This document shows positions 7,338-16,094 of a stretch of DNA of 64,000 nt, in pieces. The position numbers and the translations under genes were made by a program. Location of the stretch: NCBI GenBank assembly GCA_023394965.1, contig JAEWZX010000007.1, positions 62,001-126,000 on the forward strand. Reading direction: 5' to 3'. The notes under the pieces were generated by a model, which did no database searches, had not been told where the DNA came from, and was given only the letters and a program-made list of their open reading frames with translations. Each line of letters opens with the position of its first letter. The stretch's first letter is position 1. The stretch is from Pseudomonadota bacterium (GTDB lineage: Bacteria; Pseudomonadota; Alphaproteobacteria; Sphingomonadales; Sphingomonadaceae).

Positions 7338-8102
7338 CTAGAAGTTGACGCGGGTGCCGACGTAGACGGCCTGATCGTCTTCGACCCCATCGGTCAGCGG
7401 GGCAAGGCGGTTGCTGTCCTTGGACAGGCGAACGCCCGCCGTCACATTGACATTGCCGATCACGCGATAGGACGTGCTGAGATCGACGCTCTGGCCGCCC
7501 GGACCTTCGAGCGTGCGCAGCCCGCGGCTGCCGCCATCGTCCTTGTCGATCGCAGCACGCGAACTGAACCGGCCGGGCTTTTCAGCCTTGTCGCCCTTGT
7601 CGGTGGCGAAGGTCGACAGGTCGGGCATGCCCATATCGCGCAGGCCGACCGAAACGGTCTTGGTCTGGGTGGGCTGCGAGAAGCTCTGGTACCCGCGTGC
7701 CACGCCGAGATTGTAGCTGGTCGGATTGACCGCGAGGACGCGTTCGCGATTGCCCGCCGTACCGACCGAATCGATACCGCTGCGGACCGAAATGGCCCGG
7801 GCGGTGGCATTGTCCACGCGAACGGCGACGGTCACGGTGCGGTCCTTGCTCAGGCCCGGCTTGCTGGCGGGGGTAAACTGCAGCCCGTCTTCACCCATCA
7901 CGGCGGCGACGCGCGCCGCAAGCTGCGGATCGATCTTGGCCGGGGTGAAAGGCAGGTAGGAAATATCCTGGGGAAGTTCCGCAGCCGCACCGGTCTGAAC
8001 CACTGCAAGGCCGGCGGCGGGAATGGTGAATGCAAGCCCGGCAGCAACCAGTGCCGCGGAAACGAACCGCTTCTTGCCCTGATTTTTCACCGAACGTGAC
8101 AC
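7338..8102 (-). CDS. Exported protein of unknown function, beta-barrel-like C-terminus
   Basis: About 254 residues. A signal-peptide-like N-terminus (basic KNQGKKR, then VSAALVAAGLAFTIPAAGLA) is followed by a secreted domain. The C-terminal ~50 residues alternate polar and hydrophobic (STSYRVIGNVNVTAGVRLS) and the protein ends YVGTRVNF. A terminal Phe and such strands are typical of outer-membrane beta-strands, so an outer-membrane or periplasmic location is plausible. The GTG at 8102 has AGGGAGA about 8 nt upstream and is preferred over a longer form starting at 8150. I do not recognise the family. It lies 114 bp upstream of phaB on the same strand. Confidence 0.7.
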   Translation of the reverse strand: MSRSVKNQGKKRFVSAALVAAGLAFTIPAAGLAVVQTGAAAELPQDISYLPFTPAKIDPQLAARVAAVMGEDGLQFTPASKPGLSKDRTVTVAVRVDNATARAISVRSGIDSVGTAGNRERVLAVNPTSYNLGVARGYQSFSQPTQTKTVSVGLRDMGMPDLSTFATDKGDKAEKPGRFSSRAAIDKDDGGSRGLRTLEGPGGQSVDLSTSYRVIGNVNVTAGVRLSKDSNRLAPLTDGVEDDQAVYVGTRVNF

Positions 8103-8437
8103 TGACCCGTTCTCCCTTATCTTCTCTGCGCCAGAAAGCCAGAACACCACTGAATGATCCCTGACTCCCGCATTAAGGTGCAGGCGATTCCCTCTACTCC
8201 GGTAAACACCCTACCACCCAGCCGACGCTTGGCCAGCTTTTCCACAAAGGGGCAGTGAATTGACCGGAAAGTGTTGCCTAGTTTCCACAAGCAGCCCAGG
8301 GCCAAGTGGTTCCCCGCCAATGGATTAAGGCCGTATTCACGCGGTAAAGACTGTGTGGGGCAGCAGGCCCGTTTGCCTTGCTCCGGGGCGAGCAGGCATT
8401 ATAGAGCCAAGAAACCTGCATGATACCAAGGACCGAC
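8103..8437. promoter_or_regulatory. Divergent intergenic region with candidate sigma-70 promoter
   Basis: This 335-bp gap separates the exported-protein gene (minus) from the DUF3576 gene (plus). A promoter for the latter may be TTGCTC (8378-8383), 16 nt, TATAGA (8400-8405), with a hairpin of GCCTTGCTC and GAGCAGGC arms overlapping the spacer. Two TTTCCACAA direct repeats occur at 8239-8247 and 8282-8290. I see no coding sequence in it. Confidence 0.4.
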
Positions 8438-8887
8438 ATGAGCGCTTTCGCAACCATACGCCGCCCAGCAACCTTCGCCGTTGCTATTGCAGCCACGTTC
8501 GGCCTCGCGGCCTGCGGTGGCGGGCGTGAACGGCCGAAGGCGGATCTTGCTGCCGCGCAGATCACCACGATCGGCGTGAATTCCTATCTGTGGCGCGCCG
8601 CGCTCGAAGCGGTCAGCTTTGCACCGCTGCTGCAGGCGGACAGCAATGGCGGGGTGATCGTTACCGACTGGTATGCCAATCCCAGCAATCCGGGCGAACG
8701 CGTGAAGATGACCGTGACGATCCTCGATTCGGATCTGCGCGCCGATGCGCTGCGCGTGGCCGCCAGCCGTCAGGTCAGCCAGGGCGGTGCTTGGGTCGAT
8801 GCGCCGGTGCAGGCGGCGACCGTGCAGAAGCTGGAAGACATCATCCTGACCAAGGCCCGCGAACTGCGCCGCGAAGCTGTCAGCTGA
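8438..8887 (+). CDS. DUF3576 family lipoprotein
   Basis: A 149-residue probable lipoprotein. The signal segment ends in a lipobox-like FGLAACGGG, then DUF3576 (about 45-145) runs from ITTIGVNSYLWRAALEAVSF to QKLEDIILTKARELRR. DUF3576 is common in alphaproteobacterial envelopes; its function is unknown. The ATG at 8438 is chosen because AAGGA lies 7 nt upstream, which places it between that site and the in-frame ATG at 8420. It stands alone, convergent with the reductase-like gene at 8956. Confidence 0.82.
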   Translation: MSAFATIRRPATFAVAIAATFGLAACGGGRERPKADLAAAQITTIGVNSYLWRAALEAVSFAPLLQADSNGGVIVTDWYANPSNPGERVKMTVTILDSDLRADALRVAASRQVSQGGAWVDAPVQAATVQKLEDIILTKARELRREAVS

Positions 8888-8922
8888 TCCACGCCCCCCG
8901 CGCGGGTTGTTTCGCCCTGTCA

Positions 8923-8943
8923 GGGCCGGCCTGAAGCCGGCCC
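8923..8943. terminator. Hairpin between convergent genes
   Basis: GGGCCGGC (8923-8930), CTGAA loop, GCCGGCCC (8936-8943): a perfect 8-bp stem between stop codons at 8887 and 8956. It lacks a U tract but is positioned as a bidirectional terminator. Confidence 0.5.
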
Positions 8944-8955
8944 CCCCGGGCTTAT

Positions 8956-9978
8956 CTACCAGTCGAAAACAAGGCCCGCGTCTACGGACAGGTCCGGCGC
9001 AAGATCGTCGATCGACAGAACCTGATCGATGTGATGGACCCCCGCCGGAATGCCGCGGGCCAGGGCATGTTCCACCAGCAGAGCCGTAACCAGCGCCGTG
9101 ATGCGTGCTTCCTGGCGACCCTCCATTGTCAGGATTCGGGCAAGTCTGCGGCCATCCTCCACCCCCTCGACCCGGATGCTCAGCGCGGTCCGATCGGAAC
9201 CGAAGCTGGTGCGCAGCATGATTGCCTTGAGCAGGCGGCTCAGCATCGGGCTGGCCGCGATTCCCGATAGCAGCGGGAAGCTGAGCCGACTGAGCAGCGG
9301 CGTGTCGAAGGTTATGAATGTGTGCACCTGCGCAATGCCCAGCGTGCGGCGCAGGACATGCTGATCGGCAAAATCGAACGGAATGACCGGGTGCGCCCGC
9401 GGCGGGGTGCCGAAGGGGATGGGATCGGTTTTCCTGCGACGTACCTTGCGGAAATTGCGCAAGGTCCAGTCGATCGCAGCCGCGCCATGGGAATCGCCGA
9501 GGCCCAGAAGGATGCCGATACGAACGCTGTCTACCCGATCGAGACCGGCCGTGCCCTTGCTGGCCAGCAGATTGGTGAGGCCGGGGGCCAGCCCCACCGA
9601 CAGCACCGCACTGCCGCCACTGGCGCGCGCCAGGCCGTCAAGCTGTTCCATCCGGCGCAGGAAATCGTCGTCCGCAGTGATGTCCGCATACATCAGGCCG
9701 CGTTCCAGCACTGCCCTTGCAAAGGCGGTAGTCACCTGGTCCACGCACACGATCACATAGGCGGCCCGGTCCAGTGCCTGCGGCCATGTGTCCGGCGCGG
9801 CGATATCCAGCACTGCGGACTCACACCCAAGACGCGCCGCGGCCTGGTGCAGCCGGTCGGGACTGCGTCCGGCAATCCGCACCGGGCGATCCGTCGTTTT
9901 CAGCAGGCGGGCCGCTATCTGGCTGCCCACATGGCCATATCCCCCGATGATGAGGATCTCGTTTCCACCGGTCGCCAT
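8956..9978 (-). CDS. Saccharopine dehydrogenase-like NAD(P)-binding protein
   Basis: A 340-residue protein of the saccharopine dehydrogenase/trans-acting reductase superfamily. The Rossmann motif IIGGYGHVGSQIAARLL lies at about residues 9-25 and is followed by VRIAGRSPDRLHQAAARLG. The middle (VLSVGLAPGLTNLLASKG) resembles the family catalytic region. The substrate cannot be read from sequence; relatives act on lysine, homospermidine or lipid intermediates. AGGAGG lies 8 nt before the start. A methyltransferase remnant ends one base before its ATG (TAAGATG), so the two were an operon, divergent from the HxlR gene. Confidence 0.75.
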   Translation of the reverse strand: MATGGNEILIIGGYGHVGSQIAARLLKTTDRPVRIAGRSPDRLHQAAARLGCESAVLDIAAPDTWPQALDRAAYVIVCVDQVTTAFARAVLERGLMYADITADDDFLRRMEQLDGLARASGGSAVLSVGLAPGLTNLLASKGTAGLDRVDSVRIGILLGLGDSHGAAAIDWTLRNFRKVRRRKTDPIPFGTPPRAHPVIPFDFADQHVLRRTLGIAQVHTFITFDTPLLSRLSFPLLSGIAASPMLSRLLKAIMLRTSFGSDRTALSIRVEGVEDGRRLARILTMEGRQEARITALVTALLVEHALARGIPAGVHHIDQVLSIDDLAPDLSVDAGLVFDW

Positions 9979-9979
9979 C

Positions 9980-10252
9980 TTACGCCCTCCTCGCCGCGAT
10001 GCCGACATAGCCGAAGGCCCGGAAAAAGGTGCCTTCGACGGTAAAGCCCGCCTGGGGCAGGGCTGCAGCGATAGCGGACAGTTCCGACCCGGTGCCGCAG
10101 CCGGTCACAAGGATATGCGCCGGTTGCGGGCGCTGTGCCGCCAGCGCACAGGCCATCAGATCCAGGGCAAGCCGGTAGCCTGGAACCAGTTTTTCTATCC
10201 GCTGGTCGTAACTTGCAGCGGCATGATCGGGGAATGCGGTGATGTCCTTGCT
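9980..10252 (-). pseudogene. Internally deleted class I SAM methyltransferase
   Basis: In one frame the 90 codons from 10252 read FPDHAAASYDQRIEKLVPGY, then HILVTGCGTGSELSAIAAAL. This is the N-terminal helix and SAM-binding motif I of a class I methyltransferase. The frame then passes straight to QAGFTVEGTFFRAFGYVGIAARR, which looks like the C-terminal beta-hairpin of the same fold. The central region of roughly 100-130 residues (motifs II-VI) is missing, and no good start codon opens the frame. An ATG at 10268 is in another frame. The stop sits one base before the next gene. A natural short protein is unlikely but possible. Confidence 0.6.
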
Positions 10253-10316
10253 CCTGAAAATCCTGCATGGCCTTCCGGGCGAATCGGAACGCGTCGTCGT
10301 GGCGAAGGTGAAGCAG

Positions 10317-10688
10317 ATGGATTCTGGACTATCCAAACGGGAAGTCGACCGGCAGGACAGTGCGCGGCATGCCTCGGAATGTGCGCTGGAAGCCTGGCTG
10401 GAATTTCTGGGCCATCGCTGGAACGCCCTGATCCTGTGGCGCCTCTTGTCCGGGCCCAGAAGCTTTTCGCAGCTGGCGGACGAACTTTCCGGCATCACAC
10501 CCAAGGTACTGACCGAACGGCTTTCCACCTTTGTCGACAGGGGCTTCATCGAACGGTCGCAGGGGCCGGGATTTCCGCGCCGGACGGCTTACGACCTGAC
10601 GGTTTCGGGCAGGGATGTGGCGGGCCAGCTGCAGCATTTTTACGATTGGGCCGCCAGGACCCCGCTGCCGACGGGCGAAAACGGATAA
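10317..10688 (+). CDS. HxlR-family transcriptional regulator
   Basis: A 123-residue winged-helix regulator of the HxlR (MarR-like) family. The core ALEAWLEFLGHRWNALILWRLL, then SFSQLADELSGITPKVLTERL and a wing ending RRTAYDLTVSGRDV, match the family. Such proteins usually repress a divergent gene. Here the divergent transcript is the methyltransferase-remnant/reductase operon, so the regulator may have outlived part of its target. I chose the ATG at 10317 because GAAGG lies 8 nt before it; a longer form from 10239 would read through the divergent promoter. Confidence 0.8.
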   Translation: MDSGLSKREVDRQDSARHASECALEAWLEFLGHRWNALILWRLLSGPRSFSQLADELSGITPKVLTERLSTFVDRGFIERSQGPGFPRRTAYDLTVSGRDVAGQLQHFYDWAARTPLPTGENG

Positions 10689-10777
10689 GGGGCGGCCCCG
10701 CAGGAATGGCGATGGCATCGCCCGCAACCGGAAAAGCGCCTTTCAATACCCGGCAAAATCCGTAAACGCGGCTGCCT

Positions 10778-13312
10778 ATGAGCAGCGATATCCGTTTCGA
10801 TCCGGCCAGTGCCGATAGCCGTTGGCAAAATGCCTGGGACAAGGCGCAGACCTTCCGCGCCGACAGCAATTCGGACAAGCCCAAGAGCTATGTGCTGGAG
10901 ATGTTCCCCTATCCTTCGGGGCGCATCCACATCGGCCATGTGCGCAATTACACCATGGGCGATGTGCTGGCGCGCTACAAAAAGGCGATCGGGCACGAAG
11001 TGCTGCATCCGATGGGCTGGGACGCCTTCGGCATGCCTGCGGAAAATGCGGCGATGGAAAAGGGCGTCCATCCGGGCGGCTGGACCCGCGATAATATCGA
11101 ACACATGAAATCGCAGTTGAAGCGGCTGGGCTTCGCGCTCGACTGGAGCCGCGAACTCGCCACCTGCGAACCGGATTATTACGGCCACGAACAGGCGCTG
11201 TTCATCGATCTGTACGAAGCGGGCCTGGTCTATCGCAAGGAAAGCGAAGTCAATTGGGACCCGGTCGACATGACCGTGCTGGCCAATGAACAGGTGATCG
11301 ACGGCAAGGGCTGGCGCAGCGGCGCGGAAGTGGAAAAGCGCAAGCTGAACCAGTGGTTCCTGAAGATAACCGACTTCGCCGAAGACCTGCTGGACGGGTT
11401 GGGCAGCCTCGAAAACTGGCCCGACAAGGTCCGGTTGATGCAGGAAAACTGGATCGGCAAGTCGCAGGGGCTGGAATTCAGTTTCGACCTCTCGAATGGC
11501 GAAAGGCTGCCGGTCTATACCACCCGGCCCGATACGATCTTCGGCGCCAGCTTCGTCGCCGTGGCGGCGGATCATCCGGTCGCCCAAAGCCTCGACAGCG
11601 ATGCCGCGCGCGAATTCATCGCCCTGTGCAAGAAAGGCGGCACCACCGCCGCCGAACTGGAAACGGCCGAAAAGCTCGGCTTCGATACCGGCATCACCGC
11701 GAAGCATCCGTTCACCGGTGCGGACCTGCCGGTCTATATCGCGAATTTCGTGCTGATGGGATATGGCACGGGCGCCGTCATGGCTGTGCCGGGCCACGAT
11801 CAGCGCGACTTCGCATTCGCCACCAAATACGGCCTGCCGATCCCGCGCGTGGTCGCCCCGAGCGCCGCAGACGCGGACAAGCCTTTGGCCGGCGAGGCAG
11901 AGGCGGGCGAAGGTGTGCTCGTCAATTCCGACTTCCTCGACGGAATGGACATCGAAGACGCCAAGCGCGAAATCATTGCCCGGATCGAACAGCAGGGCCG
12001 GGGCCAGGGCACGACCGTGTGGCGCCTGCGCGACTGGGGCGTTTCGCGCCAGCGCTACTGGGGCACGCCGATCCCCTTCATCCACTGCGATGCTTGCGGT
12101 GTGGTGCCCGCGCCCAAGGACAGCCTGCCGATCACCCTGCCCGAGGACGTCGATTTCCAGACGCCGGGCAACCCGTTGCTGCGCCACCCGACCTGGAAGC
12201 ATGTCGATTGCCCCCAATGCGGCGGCAAGGGGACCCGCGAAACCGACACGCTCGACACTTTCGTCGATTCGTCCTGGTATTTCCTGCGTTTCGCCAGCCA
12301 GCCTGCGGACAAGCCGTTCGACAAGGACGAAGTCGCCAAGTGGCTGCCGGTGGAACAGTATATCGGCGGGATCGAACATGCGATCCTGCACCTGCTCTAC
12401 GCCCGTTTCTGGACCCGCGCGCTGGCGCATATGGGCCAGATCGAGGTGAAGGAGCCGTTCGCCTCGCTGTTCACGCAGGGCATGGTGACGCACGAGACTT
12501 ATTCTGAAAGTGTTTATGATGGTGGGCCTGACCATCCGAAGACACGATATCTCTCCCCCGCCGAGGTGCGGATAGATGGAGACAAAGCGTTTTCGATTGA
12601 AACCGGAGATGAAGTCACTCGCGGCCGTGTCATCAAGATGTCGAAATCGAAGAAGAACGTCGTCGATCCCGACACCATCATCGACACCTATGGCGCCGAT
12701 GCGGTGCGCTGGTTCATGCTGTCCGACAGCCCGCCCGAACGCGATCTGCCGTGGTCGGAAGCCGGGATCGAAGGCTGCAGCCGCTTCGTCCACCGCCTGT
12801 GGCGCCTGTTCGGTGCCTTCGACGCCGGTGTTCAGGGGGCCGATCAGACGCTTGATCGACATGTGTGCAAGACTGTTCAGGCGGTTGCGGACGATATCGA
12901 ATCGCTTGGTTTCAACAAGGCCGTGGCGCGGATTTACGAACTCACCGGCGCGGTGGAGAAGGCGAAACCTTCCGCCAGCCGCAGCGCCGCGATCCGCACG
13001 CTGGTCCAGCTCGTCGCCCCGATGATGCCGCATCTGGCGGAAGAAGCGTGGGCGGCGCTGGGCGAATCGGGCCTCGTCGCCGATGCAGATTGGCCGAAGG
13101 TGGATCCTGCACTGCTGGTCGATGACGAGGTTACCATCGCCGTCCAGCACAAGGGCAAGCTGCGCGACACGCTGACCGCGCCCAAGGGCGCTTCGAAGGA
13201 AGACCTGGAAGCCATGGCGCTGGCATCGGAAAAGGTGCAGCGGTCACTGGACGGGGCAGAAGTGCGCAAGGTCATTGTGGTACCCGACAGATTGGTGAAT
13301 ATCGTCACCTGA
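10778..13312 (+). CDS. leuS: Leucyl-tRNA synthetase
   Basis: An 844-residue class Ia aminoacyl-tRNA synthetase that charges tRNA-Leu. HIGH lies at residues 51-54 (GRIHIGHVRNYTMGD) and KMSKS at 620-624. The CP1 editing domain (about 225-420) contains TTRPDTIFGASFV and GTGAVMAVPGHD. Length is close to E. coli LeuRS. Codons around 12495-12625, just before KMSKS, are visibly more AT-rich and differ from the rest of the gene. The stop overlaps the lptE start by one base (TGATG), opening the operon leuS-lptE-holA. Confidence 0.98.
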   Translation: MSSDIRFDPASADSRWQNAWDKAQTFRADSNSDKPKSYVLEMFPYPSGRIHIGHVRNYTMGDVLARYKKAIGHEVLHPMGWDAFGMPAENAAMEKGVHPGGWTRDNIEHMKSQLKRLGFALDWSRELATCEPDYYGHEQALFIDLYEAGLVYRKESEVNWDPVDMTVLANEQVIDGKGWRSGAEVEKRKLNQWFLKITDFAEDLLDGLGSLENWPDKVRLMQENWIGKSQGLEFSFDLSNGERLPVYTTRPDTIFGASFVAVAADHPVAQSLDSDAAREFIALCKKGGTTAAELETAEKLGFDTGITAKHPFTGADLPVYIANFVLMGYGTGAVMAVPGHDQRDFAFATKYGLPIPRVVAPSAADADKPLAGEAEAGEGVLVNSDFLDGMDIEDAKREIIARIEQQGRGQGTTVWRLRDWGVSRQRYWGTPIPFIHCDACGVVPAPKDSLPITLPEDVDFQTPGNPLLRHPTWKHVDCPQCGGKGTRETDTLDTFVDSSWYFLRFASQPADKPFDKDEVAKWLPVEQYIGGIEHAILHLLYARFWTRALAHMGQIEVKEPFASLFTQGMVTHETYSESVYDGGPDHPKTRYLSPAEVRIDGDKAFSIETGDEVTRGRVIKMSKSKKNVVDPDTIIDTYGADAVRWFMLSDSPPERDLPWSEAGIEGCSRFVHRLWRLFGAFDAGVQGADQTLDRHVCKTVQAVADDIESLGFNKAVARIYELTGAVEKAKPSASRSAAIRTLVQLVAPMMPHLAEEAWAALGESGLVADADWPKVDPALLVDDEVTIAVQHKGKLRDTLTAPKGASKEDLEAMALASEKVQRSLDGAEVRKVIVVPDRLVNIVT

Positions 13313-13800
13313 TGCGCATCCTCCTCGCCACCCTCGCCCTTGCCACCCTCTCGGCCTGCGGCCTTTCGCCCATGTATGCGGGCGGCGGCAGCGGGGCGGT
13401 GGCGCAATCGCTTGCTGCGATCGACGTCGCACCGATCGAAGGGCGTGCGGGCTGGCTGGTCCGCAGCGCGCTGGAGGAACGCTTTGGCGCCGCGGGCAAT
13501 CCCGCGCCGCGATACCGGATCGATGTGCGACTGGACGACAAGCTCGAAGGGCTGGCGATCCTGCGGGACGATACGATCAGCCGCGAACGCCGTACCCTGC
13601 GCGCCCGCTATCAGTTGGTCGATCTTTCGACCGGTGAAATCGTGCTGGACGCTACCGATGGATCGGACGCCGGTATCGATGTCGTATCCAGCGAATATGC
13701 CGTCATCGCCGCGGAACAGACCGCGCTCGAAAATCTCTCGCAGGACCTTGCCCAGCGGATCGTGACCCGCGTTGCGCTGGCGCTGCGCAAACAGCAGTGA
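13312..13800 (+). CDS. lptE: LPS-assembly lipoprotein LptE
   Basis: A 162-residue lipoprotein with the short signal MRILLATLALATLSAC (lipobox LSAC, Cys at 16). It matches alphaproteobacterial LptE: GLSPMYAGGG after the Cys, YRIDVRLDDKLEGLAILRDD and RRTLRARYQLVDLSTGE. LptE plugs the LptD barrel in the outer membrane and helps insert LPS. It starts at the TGATG overlap with leuS and ends in a GTGA overlap with holA. This position between leuS and holA is a widespread arrangement in proteobacteria. Confidence 0.88.
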   Translation: MRILLATLALATLSACGLSPMYAGGGSGAVAQSLAAIDVAPIEGRAGWLVRSALEERFGAAGNPAPRYRIDVRLDDKLEGLAILRDDTISRERRTLRARYQLVDLSTGEIVLDATDGSDAGIDVVSSEYAVIAAEQTALENLSQDLAQRIVTRVALALRKQQ

Positions 13801-14843
13801 AGCTTACCAACCGCGATTTCGCGGCGAAGGGGCGTTCGGCAGCGCAAGGCTGCTCGGTCTTCTTTTTTTGCGGGCAGGACGAAGCCGGGGCGACTGCCGC
13901 GGCCAACGATCTCGTCAGCTGGCTATCCGAACCGGGGGAGCGGCTGGAAATGTCCGGGGCCGAACTCCGGAACGATCCGGCGAAGCTGGGTGACGAAGCG
14001 CGCACTACCTCGCTTTTCGGTGACCAGCGGCACATCTGGGTGCGCGCCAGCGGCGATGAAGTGCTCGAAGCGCTCAAGGTGTTGATCGAAACGGGCGACG
14101 CCGGGGCGGGCGAGGCCTGCCCGGTAATCGTGATCGCCACTTCCGCCACCGACAAGTCGCGCACCGCCAAACTGCTGGAAAAGCGCAAGGATGCGCTGGT
14201 GGCGATGTTCTATCCGCCCGATCTGCCATCTGTCACCCGCAGCGTGCGCGCTCTCGCCGACGGGGCGGGGGTGCGGCTGGGCGGCGATCTTGCCGAACGA
14301 ATCGCCCGCGCCGCCAATCTCGATATTCGCCTGGCGAAGAGCGAGGTCGACAAGCTGGCGCTCTATCTCGATGCCACTGCGCAAAGCCCGCAGACCGCCA
14401 CGCCCGAAGATCTCGATGCGATCGGCGCGGCGAGCGAGGATGACGGCTTTGCTTCGCTGGTCAATGTCGTGATGGGTGGTCAGGCCCCCAAGATTTCGAT
14501 GGAACTGGCGCGGATGAAGCAGCTCGGCCTCAACCCGGTCGGCGTGCTGCTTGCCTTCGAACGGCGGGCAGCACAGCTTGCCCGCATTGCTGCGGTGCTG
14601 GGATCGCGGTCGTTCGGCGATCTCGATCGCGGGGAAGAAGCGCGGCTGGGCATTTTTTTCAAGGAAAAGCGCGAGATCGGGCATCAACTGTCGCTGTGGC
14701 GGCATGGTGACAGGCTCGACCGGCTTACGCGGCGGCTCGTCGCTCTGCACCGTGAATTGCTGACCAACAGCCAGGCAGCCGAATTGCTGCTGGCCCAAGG
14801 CCTGGCCGATATCGCCAAGGTTGCCGCCGCGCGGCCGCGCTAG
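13797..14843 (+). CDS. holA: DNA polymerase III subunit delta
   Basis: A 348-residue clamp-loader subunit that opens the beta clamp at replication forks. The AAA+-like N-terminus (VFFFCGQDEAGATAAANDLV), middle RTAKLLEKRKDALVAMFYPPD and C-terminal collar (LARMKQLGLNPVGVLLAFERRAAQLARIAAVL) match HolA. It begins at GTG overlapping the lptE stop (GTGA), implying translational coupling. Its stop lies 10 bp from that of lptA on the other strand, with no terminator visible between them. Confidence 0.92.
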   Translation: MKLTNRDFAAKGRSAAQGCSVFFFCGQDEAGATAAANDLVSWLSEPGERLEMSGAELRNDPAKLGDEARTTSLFGDQRHIWVRASGDEVLEALKVLIETGDAGAGEACPVIVIATSATDKSRTAKLLEKRKDALVAMFYPPDLPSVTRSVRALADGAGVRLGGDLAERIARAANLDIRLAKSEVDKLALYLDATAQSPQTATPEDLDAIGAASEDDGFASLVNVVMGGQAPKISMELARMKQLGLNPVGVLLAFERRAAQLARIAAVLGSRSFGDLDRGEEARLGIFFKEKREIGHQLSLWRHGDRLDRLTRRLVALHRELLTNSQAAELLLAQGLADIAKVAAARPR

Positions 14844-14853
14844 GCTGACGGCG

Positions 14854-15402
14854 TCAGTTTTCGGGGACGGAGAACGTCCCGGTCACCCGCCCGCCGGACT
14901 GGCCCTGGCCCGTGACCGAAGACGATCCGCTGGCGCGGCCATCCACGCTCGACACACCGGTCGTCAGGTCGATCACCAGCCGTCCGCCGTTCAGCGTATC
15001 GCCGCCGCGGTTGAGACGCACATTGCCCGCCATGGTGATGATCCGGCGGTTGAAATCATACACTGCGGTATCACCGCGCGCCCGTTCGTTCCCGCGCGTA
15101 ACATTGACGCCGCCAGTGGCCATGATGCGCTGGATTTTCAGGGAACCGCCATCGGTATAATTGACGATGGTGCGCGCCGCATTGAGATTGAGGTCGGCCT
15201 GGGTGATCTTGACGTTACCCGACAGCACCACGCGTTTCTGGCGGTCCTGCAATTCGATCCGGTCGGCGGCATAGCTGACCGGGGCGTTGGAATTGTGCCC
15301 GCCAATCGCCTGCGCCGACAGCTGAATGCCGGCAAAGGCAGCCGCGGTAACGGCGAAGGACCCAATGCCCCAGCGGGCAATGGTGGGGAGCAGCGGCTTC
15401 AT
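14854..15402 (-). CDS. lptA: LPS transport periplasmic protein LptA
   Basis: A 182-residue OstA/LptA-family protein with a signal-like N-terminus (WGIGSFAVTAAAFAGIQLSAQA), then VSYAADRIELQDRQKRVVLSGNV, ATGGVNVTRGNERARGDTAVYD and MAGNVRLNRGGDTLNGGRL, the repeating motifs of the beta-jellyroll. LptA bridges the periplasm between LptC and LptD. It overlaps the lptC stop by one base. lptB, often next in line, is absent here because convergent holA follows directly. Confidence 0.9.
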   Translation of the reverse strand: MKPLLPTIARWGIGSFAVTAAAFAGIQLSAQAIGGHNSNAPVSYAADRIELQDRQKRVVLSGNVKITQADLNLNAARTIVNYTDGGSLKIQRIMATGGVNVTRGNERARGDTAVYDFNRRIITMAGNVRLNRGGDTLNGGRLVIDLTTGVSSVDGRASGSSSVTGQGQSGGRVTGTFSVPEN

Positions 15403-16070
15403 CAGGGCATCCTCAGCTTTCCGGGCTCCATACGCATTCGTGCGTTGCCCGACAGGGTGATGGTGCGCGCCGAAAGATCGGCGGTCAAGCGATCGGCGCT
15501 AAAGGTACCGGCGGGGATTGCGCCATCCACGCCGCCCGCCCCCACGAGCTGCTTGTTGGCCAGATCCACCGACACGCCGCGCGCCGTCATGCGATAACCG
15601 TCTGCGGTCATCAGACGCATCGGCCCGCGAACGGCAATCGTATCATTGTCGATACTGTATTGCCCGCCCTCGGCCACTAGCCGCGCAGGCCCGTCATCGA
15701 GCAACAGGCGCGCCACGACATCGTTCATCCGGACGATGCCTTCGGCACTGGAGCGCTGAACCGCTTCCCCCGCTGTCAGCGAGAATGGCCGCCCCTTGTT
15801 GTCGGCACCGCGATATAAGGCATTGTCGACCCGCAGCCGTTCGTTGATGACGGCCACCTTGTTGCGGTCGAGCAGGAAGCTGACTTCGCCGCGCGGGCTC
15901 AGCGGTGTGATTACCATCAGCGCCGCGATCACGCCCACGCCCATCGGCAGCGCGCGCGACAGAAACGCGACGAGGCGATCATGCGAGCCACCGGGCTCTG
16001 CCCAGTGGTGCCGCGCGCTGCGCCGTGCTTTCGCTTCCTGCGTTTCTATCCTGCGGTGCCGGATTGCCAT
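15402..16070 (-). CDS. lptC: LPS export periplasmic protein LptC
   Basis: A 222-residue protein. A long basic cytoplasmic N-terminus (about 1-38) is followed by one transmembrane anchor (LPMGVGVIAALMVITPLSP) and a periplasmic jellyroll including VDNALYRGADNKGRPFSLTA and ITLSGNARMR. LptC receives LPS from the LptBFG transporter and hands it to LptA, encoded immediately downstream. It lies 24 bp downstream of rnd, giving the order rnd-lptC-lptA. Confidence 0.9.
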   Translation of the reverse strand: MAIRHRRIETQEAKARRSARHHWAEPGGSHDRLVAFLSRALPMGVGVIAALMVITPLSPRGEVSFLLDRNKVAVINERLRVDNALYRGADNKGRPFSLTAGEAVQRSSAEGIVRMNDVVARLLLDDGPARLVAEGGQYSIDNDTIAVRGPMRLMTADGYRMTARGVSVDLANKQLVGAGGVDGAIPAGTFSADRLTADLSARTITLSGNARMRMEPGKLRMP

Positions 16071-16094
16071 GGGTTACGTCTGCCCGGTCTTTCC

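Noticed and set aside
8239..8290. Two TTTCCACAA repeats resembling DnaA boxes
   Set aside because: Each differs from TTATCCACA, there are only two, and there is no AT-rich unwinding region or replication gene, so it is not an origin.
9980..10549. Full 189-codon minus-strand frame through the HxlR gene
   Set aside because: Only the last ~90 codons show methyltransferase-like sequence. The upstream part is antisense to an intact HxlR regulator.
10640..13150. Long minus-strand frame antisense to leuS
   Set aside because: leuS has HIGH, KMSKS and editing motifs. The antisense frame is His/Arg-rich nonsense typical of shadow translation.
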